From Myxococcales bacterium (GTDB taxonomy: Bacteria > Myxococcota_A > Polyangia > Fen-1088), in NCBI GenBank assembly GCA_003158395.1, contig PMIX01000281.1, positions 1-40,614 of the forward strand: DNA of 40,614 nt. The letters are read 5' to 3'. Shown in pieces: positions 29,601 to 36,757 of the stretch (position 1 is the first letter of the stretch; each line of letters begins with the position of its first letter). The notes under the pieces were generated by a model, which searched no databases, had not been told where the DNA came from, and worked only from the letters and a program-made list of their open reading frames with translations. Position numbers and translations under genes: made by a program.

Positions 29601-30901
29601 ACCTGGTAGTAGGGGTAGTAGTTGTCCTGCCAGAAGGTCATGAGGCCGAAATTGACCAACGGGTAGTTGTCCATCACGACCTTGCTGATGGCGCGTTTGG
29701 CGATCACCGTGCGCGAGGTAGCGGCCCCGCATAGGTCGCCGCTGCCGCAGTCAGAGTCCTTGGCGCACACGACCTGCGACGTCGCACACATGCGGATCGG
29801 CCCGGGTGTTCCCAGCGGGCTGGGCACGCAGGTGTCGGTCATACTGGCCGGCTGCTGGCAGGTGTTGGCCGGCGGGATGACACACGTATTGGGCGGGGCT
29901 GAGCATGTGTTCGTGGTCGCTGTACACTTGTTGTCCGTGTGCCAATTGCACGTGCCGGGGGGCAGGTTGCACACGGTGGGGGTGCCGGTACAGGGATTGG
30001 CCGGCGGGGGTATGCAGGTGCCGCCGCCCGTACAGTCACCGTTGAGTTGACACGAATGGCCGTCGCGCCACCCCCCATCGCAGATCTTGTTGGTGTACAC
30101 CGGACAGTCGCTGGTCGATCGGCAGCTGTCGCCGCTATACTGGCAATGCATATACGTCGAGCAGTCATTGCTCGTGCTGCAGCCGTGCCATGGCGTGTCA
30201 CCGCGCGAGCAAGTCCCGCCGCTTGTGGCACTGGGACAATCGGCGTCCTGTTGGCAGGTCTGGCTGCTTTGGGTGGAGCAAGTGCCGATGTTGGGGCAGT
30301 TGCCGCCGGGATTGGTGCACAGGACGTTTGTCCCGTACTTGCAATAGCCGACCGACGTGCAGGCGTGCTGGGCGTCGCATGATGCATTCGTGGCGGAGCA
30401 CACACCGGTTTGAGATTGACAGGGGGAGCTGGCCGAGCATGTCGCGCCGGTATACGAGCAGGTGCCTGGGTCTTGCGCGCAATCAGGGTCGGTGGTGGCG
30501 CAGATGGTGACGTTGTCCTTCGAACAGTAGCCGTGCCGGCAGTCGTAGTCCGACAGGCAGTTGCGCCTCCAGGTGTTGCAGATCCCTTGCACACCGCCCT
30601 GCCGGCAGTTCGCCCCATTGTCGCAGTCGACGCCGCATTCGCTGCTGTTCTGAAACTGGCCGCCCGGCACGCCGTTCATCGAGCCCGAGGTGTCGAGCAC
30701 GATGAGCATGTTGGCCTTGCGGATCTGGCGCTCGATGACCACCAGTGGGTTCACGCGCGCATCGGCCAGGTGAGGCGCCATGGTCCCGGTCACTGTCGCG
30801 GCCACGGCCGCCAGGACAAAGAACTTCGTCCTTGGCCTGGTGGCGACCTGGCCTGCGAACAATCTCACGCGGCGAACCATCGGCAGAAAGGCGAGCGTCA
30901 T
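26609..30901 (-). CDS. PilY1-like type IV pilus-associated protein with VWA MIDAS motif and Cys-rich insertion
   Basis: KANMLIVLDTSGSMNG (MIDAS DxSGS), 43 Cys in a ~360-aa insertion, C-terminal PilY1-type propeller PAVLGAIVNSTPIDV, RPHLIYVGSSDMMLHAFFLET, GSEAFAFIPPDFLANLRKLYAQGG, LIAAYFGDTAGQLWRY. Confidence 0.88.
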   Translation of the reverse strand: MTLAFLPMVRRVRLFAGQVATRPRTKFFVLAAVAATVTGTMAPHLADARVNPLVVIERQIRKANMLIVLDTSGSMNGVPGGQFQNSSECGVDCDNGANCRQGGVQGICNTWRRNCLSDYDCRHGYCSKDNVTICATTDPDCAQDPGTCSYTGATCSASSPCQSQTGVCSATNASCDAQHACTSVGYCKYGTNVLCTNPGGNCPNIGTCSTQSSQTCQQDADCPSATSGGTCSRGDTPWHGCSTSNDCSTYMHCQYSGDSCRSTSDCPVYTNKICDGGWRDGHSCQLNGDCTGGGTCIPPPANPCTGTPTVCNLPPGTCNWHTDNKCTATTNTCSAPPNTCVIPPANTCQQPASMTDTCVPSPLGTPGPIRMCATSQVVCAKDSDCGSGDLCGAATSRTVIAKRAISKVVMDNYPLVNFGLMTFWQDNYYPYYQVPSGGTTQTITMYQNEQQLRRLGCYTWNRQTHTGGPSATCTISGHQMTLQANADSRYRVRTGWSSWTRYDVDFCGDSCNMPNNLGWGTYQGSYYQYDRTIQPQTSTLLVRDTYDGHDITVNGINYTYYTPLSNYYNGGQAPPISVANCGSACSATCGGRWDTQLAPFLDTSDNPSNALAAAQAITAQMAYAADGGLITYWGTPTGCTLENDVAKTPQTSAYAYMDTVIKADPLYKIRSDCRSNFVLLITDGQANGPGDVDNQGNNVCDDTPCSKDNPVTAGCRCKTVLAAYDLKQNLGVTVFVVGFSGDASAGPTAVANNNVAKAGGSGSAFLATSEDQLEDALQLAIYTAIQGNYSTSAGSTSAGTQQAVTVVEGKYALDSRMEFPSWKGHLYAYDVTGATPVPAWDAGTQLSNTSNWMNRRVYTWDGTNMVKVQVNTSTGAITNKAALAALGMGATPDEAEDVAQWALGSPASGNPAVLGAIVNSTPIDVASPGDVALPGGHNFFVKYMNRPHLIYVGSSDMMLHAFFLETTKVGTTTYPAGSEAFAFIPPDFLANLRKLYAQGGQDLNPYNHIFGLADSPKVKSLCVSGCTDDSTAVWKTLLIMPEGYGGSDTFMLDITNPFGSNGLNDPPFTVQWHTGYGASANTYTNVLGDTISLPAFLLNKTTSLNDYRIIFSSGYAVTDGSTTQGRTLVTASAITGTVIATNSVSPGATCAQDYTALTDVATARDFAKGQNDKLIAAYFGDTAGQLWRYTLASGLSLAYSFTCNQPLHFSPTVVQLDRDSVSSSHAHEIYLVQVTNSNFDLDTVNFPASQMIFAKELAQADSNGNITGVVKDTSWGSGGQIALTTGTNQICGATHVSNGTVICDTILPANARPTSTPLGILKADGNGFQVVTMWYAPPSNVCDDGQTFLTIHQMASNAVTQRLGYTIPKLLKNPATSPVIIGGHVYVFGGAGGSTDVTPFLPDTIAAGSAVQASPYSGQFARFNWTEVLE

Positions 30902-31085
30902 TGAGAAGAACCGCAGAACGGGTTGGCACCCTAGTGCGATGCTCTCGAATGTTCTGTGTGATATAAAATGTACTCTAGCTCACTTAACGTGGCTTTGCAA
31001 ATAATTTCTGTTGGCCTCGTGGCAGTCCCGGCCCGGTGTCGGGGCAGGTGACACCTCTTGCCGCGCGAGCCCGCAGGCCCACACG

Positions 31086-31637
31086 CTATCGGGCGGGGCC
31101 CTTGGTCTCGAACGCGGTCTCCACCAACTTGATTTCGACCATCAGGTCGCTGGCCATGCGCTCCAGCCCGGCGCGCAGGCGGGCTACGTCGGCGTGGGGA
31201 GGCAGCCGGACGCGCGTTCTGGCCGAGAAGAGCATCTCGCCCGACATGGGCGCGCTCGACCGGTTGGTTGATAGCTCCTCCACGTTGGCGCCACTGCGGG
31301 CCAGGATCTGCGAGATCTCACGTACGATCCCGGGCCGGTCGAGCCCGACCAGTTCCAGGTCCATAGTGCGCGCCTCGTCCGGCGCGGGTTGCTCGCTGCC
31401 GTCGCTCGGCTCCGCGACTACGCGCAGGCCCCGCTCCTGCAACGCGACCAGCGCGACAGAAAGGGGAGCCACCTGGGCCCCCGGGACTTCGACGCGCAGG
31501 ATGCCGGCAAATTGCCCAGCCAGATGGGCCATCCGGCTTTCCAACCAGTTGCCGCCATGGCCAGCGATCACCTCGGCCACCGCCTCGACCAGGCCGGGTC
31601 GATCAGGCCCGATGAGTGTGAGAACCAGATCCGGCAT
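31086..31637 (-). CDS. Double ACT domain protein, GcvR-like
   Basis: LVLTLIGPDRPGLVEAVAEVIAGHGGNWLESRMAHLAGQFAGILRVEVP ... LELVGLDRPGIVREISQILARSGANVEELST. Confidence 0.85.
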   Translation of the reverse strand: MPDLVLTLIGPDRPGLVEAVAEVIAGHGGNWLESRMAHLAGQFAGILRVEVPGAQVAPLSVALVALQERGLRVVAEPSDGSEQPAPDEARTMDLELVGLDRPGIVREISQILARSGANVEELSTNRSSAPMSGEMLFSARTRVRLPPHADVARLRAGLERMASDLMVEIKLVETAFETKGPAR

Positions 31638-31638
31638 C

Positions 31639-32115
31639 TCAGACCTTCAGGTGAAGGACCATACTTTTTTCCAGCGACTCGCTACAGGCATCGACCACGA
31701 GTTGCCAGATGTTGCGGAGCTGGGCTTCGATGACTGTGCCATCGGCCTCCTCCTCTTCCTCGTCGTCCTCCTCGTCGTCCTCATCCTCGTACTCGTCATC
31801 CTCGATAGCCAGCTCTTCCTTCATTTCCTCCAGCGTCTCGGAGAGCAAAACCGCTGAGGCCACCCGCAAGTCGCCCACATGGAGACGCCCGTCGAACTCC
31901 ACCGGCAAGTAGATGTCCGCCGCCATGTCATGGGCTTCCAGGCGATCGAGAAACTCGGTCATCGCATCCTCGGACAGGCGCTTGGCGATGGTGTGGGTCG
32001 TGTGGTCGTCACCCGTCGGCAAGCGGGCACCTGCCTGATCCAACAGCTTGTGAAGCGACTTCATCTCGTCATCGTCAAGGCGATCGGAGAGGGGACCGAG
32101 CTCGATTTCAGCCAT
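31639..32115 (-). CDS. Hypothetical protein with Asp/Glu-rich tract
   Basis: Likely ATG at 32115 (MAEIELGPLSDRLDDDEMKSLHKLLDQ); internal IEDDEYEDEDDEEDDEEEEEADG. Confidence 0.65.
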   Translation of the reverse strand: MAEIELGPLSDRLDDDEMKSLHKLLDQAGARLPTGDDHTTHTIAKRLSEDAMTEFLDRLEAHDMAADIYLPVEFDGRLHVGDLRVASAVLLSETLEEMKEELAIEDDEYEDEDDEEDDEEEEEADGTVIEAQLRNIWQLVVDACSESLEKSMVLHLKV

Positions 32116-32194
32116 GGGCCATACCGTGCCGCAGGCAAAGCCATCCGTCAACGTCCGGTGCTTCATCCGGTCGACATTCTGCCGGCGAGCGGGT

Positions 32195-34918
32195 ATGGAT
32201 TCGTCACTTGCCATGACCGAGCCGCTCGAACCCACGGCCAGGTGGATCTCTCAACGCATGAACGCCGCGCGCGACCAGGCCGCGGCGGGCCTGCGCGCTG
32301 GCCAGCCTGGCGTGGTGCTGGCTGAGCAACTGTCTCATGATGTCGAGGCCATCATCGCCGAGCTGCTTGCCTTTCACTTGGCCCGCGCGCGCAAGGGGAG
32401 CTCTTCCGAGATCGCTGTCCTGGCCACCGGCGGGTTCGGCCGGCACGAACTGGCGCCCTATTCGGACCTGGACCTGCTCTTCTTGTGCGCGAAGTCGCCT
32501 GATGCTGCGGTGGAAGACCTGGCCCGCGCGATCCTGGTTCCCCTTTGGGACGCCAAGGTGGACGCAGGACATGCGGTGCGTTCGGTCTCCGATGCCTTGG
32601 CCCTGCCGGCCACCGATCTGGCCGCGGCCACGGCCCTGCTTGATGCGCGGTTCTTGACCGGTTCCCGCGGCTTGGCTGATCGGTTCTTGTCGAGCTACCA
32701 GACACGGGTGGCCAAGGCCTCGCCGGATGGCTTTGTGGCACGCCTGCGTGCGGAGCAATACGGGCGCCATTCGCGTTTCGGAGACACGATATTCATGCTT
32801 GAGCCTGACCTGAAGAACGGCCCGGGCGGGCTTCGCGATCTGTGTGTGGGGCGTTGGGCGGCCCAGGTCGGCTTCAAGACCGCTGATCCGCAGAAACTTC
32901 ATGAGATGGGGGAGATGTCGGCCCGTCAGGCTGCGGCCATGGAAGCGGCCCGGGACTGGTTGTTGCGGGTGCGCGCAGCGGTGCACCTGACCGCTGGCCG
33001 GCGCCAGGAGCAGCTTCGTTTCGATCTCCAGGAGAGCATCGCGCCGCTCTTCCACCCGGCGGCCACATCCGCTCCCGGCGAAGTGAGACCCGCGGTAGCC
33101 CCAGCCGTGGAGGCCCTCATGCACGATTTTCAGAAGCACGCGCGCGTGGTCAGCCAGCAGACCACGCGCTTGCTACTGCGGGTGAGTACAGACCGCAGCC
33201 ACCGGCCGACCGTGCAGAGCATGCGCATACACAAGAGCGGCGAGGCGGACCCTAGCTTCGAGATACCGGACGGCGTGATCGAGGTAAAGAAGCACATCAT
33301 CTTCGAGAACAAACCATCTGAGATGATTAGACTTTTTTCGCTTTCGATTGAATCGAATCTGGCTGTTGGTCGGCGCACGGCCGACCTGGTCGCCGAGAAC
33401 GCGGCCAGCCGAGCAGTAGCCCTTCGTGAGGATCCGGAGGCGGCCGCGCGCTTTTTGCAGGTCTTGGCGGACACCCGCGATGCCGGCACGCCTTCGCGCT
33501 TGGAACAGATGCACGACCTGGGACTCATCAGCGCGCTGATCCCGGAGTGGGAACCTGTGGTGGGCCGGGTGCAGCACGACCTCTATCACGTGTACACGGT
33601 GGACCAGCACTCTCTGTACGCGGTGGCCACCTTGAAGGCCATCGCCCGGGGTGAGATGGCGGCGGAGTACCCGCAGGTGTCGGCCGAGTTCCCCGCGGTC
33701 ACGCGGCGGCTGGCCCTGTTCGTAGCCGTGCTCTTGCACGACGTGGGCAAGCCACTCGGATCGCCTCATGACGAGAAGGGCGCCGTGCTGTCCGAGCGCA
33801 TTGCCGCGCGCCTGGGTCTCATCCCGGCCGACGTGCGGCTGGTGGAGTTCTTGGTGCGCGAGCACCTCTTCATGAGCCACACCTCGCAACGTCGCGATCT
33901 CGAAGACGTCAGCCTGATCGCGCACTTTGCCAAGGGTTGTGAGAACGAAGAGAAACTGCGCCAGCTCTTCCTGTTGACGTTCTGTGACCTGGCCTCCACG
34001 GGTCCCAAGACCATGACCCACTGGAAGAGCGAGCTGATGGCTGAATTGTTCGAGCGCACGCTTAAGTTCATGCGGCGGGGTGCGGACCTGTTGCAGGCCG
34101 AGCAGGCCGAACTGGTGCAGGAGAGGCAGAGGCAGGCGGCGCAGCTTCTGGCTGGGGAGGTGGATGGGCCCGCGCTGGCCGACCTCTTCGCCGGTCTGCC
34201 TGACCGCTACTTCACCGAGAACGAAGCCGACCGGATCGCCGCGCACATGCGTCTGGCGTTGGGCCGCAGGGGGCCGTGCGCCATCGAAGTGAACCACTCC
34301 CCACGGGGGACATTCTCCGAGCTGGTGCTGGTCGCTCAGGATGTGCCCGGCCTGCTGGCCCGGGTCGCGGGCGTGTTCTTCGCCAACCGCATCGACATTC
34401 TGGATGCGGCCATCTACTCGCGTGAGGCGGTGACCGGCCGCGACCAGGGCGAGGCTTTGGACGTGTTTCGCATCCGCAAGGAGCCTGACGGCGCGGTGAC
34501 CGACAAACACCGCATCGCCAGCATCCAAGCCGACCTGGAAGCCGTGCTGGCTGGGCGCGCGACCGTCGACGCGTTGCTGGCGCGGCGGCCGCGCACGCTG
34601 TCCATCATCGACCGGGCCAAGCCCGAGGTGCCACCCACCGAGGTGCGCGTGGACAATGAGATCAGTCCAGTCTTCACCGTGCTCGACGTCTTCACCGAGG
34701 ACAAGCCGGGCGTGCTCTACACCATCACGCGAACCCTGGCCGAACACGGCCTGGACATCCACCGCTCCCGGGTGGGCGTGGCAGGCGATCGGGTGGCCGA
34801 CATCTTCTACCTGCGGGACATTGCCACCGGCGGGAAGTTGACCGATCCGGCGCGACTGAACGCGCTGGCTGATGGGCTGAAGAAAGCGCTGCCGGCATCG
34901 GCGGGACGAAAAGGGTAG
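32195..34918 (+). CDS. glnD: [Protein-PII] uridylyltransferase/uridylyl-removing enzyme
   Basis: NT motif LATGGFGRHELAPYSDLDLLFLC, HD motif VAVLLHDVGKPLGSPHDEKG, two C-terminal ACT domains (LVAQDVPGLLARVAGVFFANRIDILDA; FTEDKPGVLYTITRTLAEHGLDIHRSRV). Start uncertain (32195 or 32213). Confidence 0.95.
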   Translation: MDSSLAMTEPLEPTARWISQRMNAARDQAAAGLRAGQPGVVLAEQLSHDVEAIIAELLAFHLARARKGSSSEIAVLATGGFGRHELAPYSDLDLLFLCAKSPDAAVEDLARAILVPLWDAKVDAGHAVRSVSDALALPATDLAAATALLDARFLTGSRGLADRFLSSYQTRVAKASPDGFVARLRAEQYGRHSRFGDTIFMLEPDLKNGPGGLRDLCVGRWAAQVGFKTADPQKLHEMGEMSARQAAAMEAARDWLLRVRAAVHLTAGRRQEQLRFDLQESIAPLFHPAATSAPGEVRPAVAPAVEALMHDFQKHARVVSQQTTRLLLRVSTDRSHRPTVQSMRIHKSGEADPSFEIPDGVIEVKKHIIFENKPSEMIRLFSLSIESNLAVGRRTADLVAENAASRAVALREDPEAAARFLQVLADTRDAGTPSRLEQMHDLGLISALIPEWEPVVGRVQHDLYHVYTVDQHSLYAVATLKAIARGEMAAEYPQVSAEFPAVTRRLALFVAVLLHDVGKPLGSPHDEKGAVLSERIAARLGLIPADVRLVEFLVREHLFMSHTSQRRDLEDVSLIAHFAKGCENEEKLRQLFLLTFCDLASTGPKTMTHWKSELMAELFERTLKFMRRGADLLQAEQAELVQERQRQAAQLLAGEVDGPALADLFAGLPDRYFTENEADRIAAHMRLALGRRGPCAIEVNHSPRGTFSELVLVAQDVPGLLARVAGVFFANRIDILDAAIYSREAVTGRDQGEALDVFRIRKEPDGAVTDKHRIASIQADLEAVLAGRATVDALLARRPRTLSIIDRAKPEVPPTEVRVDNEISPVFTVLDVFTEDKPGVLYTITRTLAEHGLDIHRSRVGVAGDRVADIFYLRDIATGGKLTDPARLNALADGLKKALPASAGRKG

Positions 34919-34922
34919 CGGC

Positions 34923-36047
34923 GTGGAGACCGCAAACCCGTTGACACGGCCTCGCGCCGGCGCTGAACTTCAGCCCATGCTCAACCTCGCTGGCGTTGCC
35001 GTGGTCATCATGATTGCTCAAGGCGGGCCGCCGCAGGGACTGCAGAAGGCGAATCCCGCGACGGCCTACCTGGAACGAGGGCAGAAGCTTATTCAGTCGG
35101 GCGACCTGGCCGGCGCGCTGGCGGCCTTCGATGCGGCGGCCAAGGCCGACCCCAAAGACCCGCGTGCCTACTACCTCCGGGGCGTAGTGTTGGAAAAGAG
35201 GCACGACCTGGCTGGGGCCGAGAGGTCGTACCGTGAGGCTGCCGACCGCGACGGCCGGTTTGCGCCCGCGCGCAACAACCTAGGTGCCATGTTGCTCGGC
35301 AAGGGCGAGACAGCCGCCGCCGAGAAGGAGCTCCAGGCCGCCCTCAGGGGCGACCCCAAGTACGCCGACGCCCACTTCAACTTGGGGCTCGTGCGCGATG
35401 CACAGGGCAAGCCAGGCGAGGCGGTGCGATCGTACCGAGAGGCCGTGCGCCTGCGGCCCGACGACGCCAGCTTTCACGTCAACTTGGGCGCGGCGTTGCG
35501 CAAGATCCGTGACATCGACGGCGCGGTGACCGAGCTGCGTCAGGCGGCGCGCCTGGCGCCGCAAGATCCGACGGTGTTGACCAACCTGGGACTTCTGCTC
35601 TCCGACGGAAAGGCGCTCGATGAGGCGCGCGACATGCTGGCAAGAGCCGCCCGACTCGACCCCAAGCTGGCCGCAGCGTGGACCGGCCTGGGACGGGTGG
35701 AGATGCGGCGCAAACAGCCAGCCGCGGCTGCCGACGCGTTGGCGTGGGCACGCAAGCTGGAACCAAAGAACGCGACCATCGCCGCTGACTACTGTCGCGC
35801 GCTAGCTGACAATGACATCAAGGCCAAAGCAGCCCGGGAAGAATGCCGGGCCGCCGTCGCGCTCGACGGCAGCAGTGCGCTGGCCCGCTACGAGCTGGGC
35901 AAGGTTCTGGTGGCCCACGGTGACTGCGCAGGCGCCAAGAGCGAGTTCGATAAGTTCGCCGGCCTCGCCGGGATCAAGCCCGAGGCCAAGGCCAAGGCGC
36001 AGGAGATCCTGAAGACCTGCACGCCGGCCAAGCCAGGGAAGAAGTAG
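34923..36047 (+). CDS. TPR repeat protein
   Basis: TPR signatures DPRAYYLRGVVLEKRHDLAGAERSYREAADRDGRFAPARNNLGAMLLGKGETAAAEKELQAALRGDPKYADAHFNLGLVRDAQGKPGEAVRSYREA. ATG at 34977 is an alternative start. Confidence 0.9.
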   Translation: METANPLTRPRAGAELQPMLNLAGVAVVIMIAQGGPPQGLQKANPATAYLERGQKLIQSGDLAGALAAFDAAAKADPKDPRAYYLRGVVLEKRHDLAGAERSYREAADRDGRFAPARNNLGAMLLGKGETAAAEKELQAALRGDPKYADAHFNLGLVRDAQGKPGEAVRSYREAVRLRPDDASFHVNLGAALRKIRDIDGAVTELRQAARLAPQDPTVLTNLGLLLSDGKALDEARDMLARAARLDPKLAAAWTGLGRVEMRRKQPAAAADALAWARKLEPKNATIAADYCRALADNDIKAKAAREECRAAVALDGSSALARYELGKVLVAHGDCAGAKSEFDKFAGLAGIKPEAKAKAQEILKTCTPAKPGKK

Positions 36048-36102
36048 CCCGAGCAGAGAGACAGAGCTGGGAGTAGACGGTGTGGGTGACAGATGCGGTG
36101 GC

Positions 36103-36138
36103 GGTGACGGTGACAGAGGCGGTGACGGTGACAGAGGC
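36103..36138. repeat. 18-bp tandem repeat GGTGACGGTGACAGAGGC x2 with degenerate flanking GGTGAC/GGTGGC units
   Basis: Identical copies at 36103-36120 and 36121-36138; a related unit at 36085-36102. Confidence 0.85.
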
Positions 36139-36173
36139 GGTGGGCTCGGGGGCATTGACCGGCTCTTGTGTAG

Positions 36174-36224
36174 GGGCGACCTGCGGTCGCCCGTGTGGGC
36201 CCGGGCCTTTTGGCGGCCCGGGCC
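36174..36224. repeat. Paired hairpins at the distal end of the left arm
   Basis: GGGCGACC-TGC-GGTCGCCC (36174-36192) and GGCCCGGGCC-TTTTGGC-GGCCCGGGCC (36198-36224). Confidence 0.9.
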
Positions 36225-36233
36225 AGGACGGAA

Positions 36234-36563
36234 TCAGGAATGGGTCAGGCGCCAGAGAATCGCGAGGATGGAATCGAGGAGGGACAGTGCAGGTGTGACA
36301 GTGCCTTGGTCCACGTCACCCCAAGCCATCGCGACGGCCAGATGGGAACGCACTTCCCCGGCGGAGCCGGCAGCGATCCGGTAGTGATGAAGTCGATCCT
36401 GGCCCGCGCGTCGAGCCCCTTCGGCGATGTTGCCCGGCACGGAGGAGCCAGCGCGTTTGAGCTGCAGGGCCAGATCCCTGTCGTGAAGGCGAATACGCTC
36501 GACCGCCGGCCGGAGCGCGTGAACCATCTGCAGAGCCATTTCGTAGACCTCGAAGCGTTTCAT
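36234..36563 (-). CDS. Four-helix bundle protein (S23/IVS family, Avd-like fold), left copy
   Basis: MKRFEVYEMALQMVHALRPAVERIRLHDRDLALQLKRAGSSVPGNIAEGARRAGQDRLHHYRIAAGSAGEVRSHLAVAMAWGDVDQGTVTPALSLLDSILAILWRLTHS; ATG preceded by AAAGGAGGTCCTG. Confidence 0.88.
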   Translation of the reverse strand: MKRFEVYEMALQMVHALRPAVERIRLHDRDLALQLKRAGSSVPGNIAEGARRAGQDRLHHYRIAAGSAGEVRSHLAVAMAWGDVDQGTVTPALSLLDSILAILWRLTHS

Positions 36564-36723
36564 CAGGACCTCCTTTGTCGCGGCCTCAAGCAGGCCGTCG
36601 CGCAGCGATGACGGTCCCCTGTCCCGGCGCAAGGACGAAACGACAAGGTCAGCGCGAAACCATCGCGTCCGGTGGTTCCTCCTACCGGCCGAACGCCGAG
36701 CGTGACACGAGCGTCTCGTTTGG

Positions 36724-36742
36724 GTAGTGTATGCGACACTAC
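36724..36742. promoter_or_regulatory. Perfect 7-bp inverted repeat upstream of the likely AAA ATPase start (candidate operator)
   Basis: GTAGTGT-ATGCG-ACACTAC; the better start is GTG 36758 with GGGAG upstream. Confidence 0.45.
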
Positions 36743-36757
36743 TGCGGGAGAAAGTAC

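Larger units (their letters stand above)
36078..36675. repeat. Left arm of a large inverted repeat (reverse complement matches 38771-39400)
   Basis: Manual alignment: starts CGGTGTGGGTGACAGA and ends CGCGTCCGGTGG, mirrored at 39400 and 38771; contains IVS-like ORF, hairpins and GGTGAC repeats. Confidence 0.93.

Noticed and set aside
27221-29734. 837-aa plus-strand ORF antisense to the PilY1-like gene
   Set aside because: Composition (V/G/H/R-rich, no motifs) is typical of a high-GC antisense shadow frame; the minus-strand reading has clear PilY1/VWA signatures.
33173-34762. 529-aa minus-strand ORF inside glnD
   Set aside because: Antisense shadow ORF; glnD motifs on plus strand are decisive.
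36078-36150. Possible CRISPR or DGR template repeat from the GGTGAC tract
   Set aside because: No spacers of uniform length, no cas genes, and no reverse transcriptase or VR/TR pair; it is a short-period tandem repeat.
36195-36611. Plus-strand ORF antisense to the left four-helix ORF (and its mirror 38835..39410 in the right arm)
   Set aside because: Duplicated with the arms, but the sense reading matches the S23 family and has an SD; the antisense frame has none.
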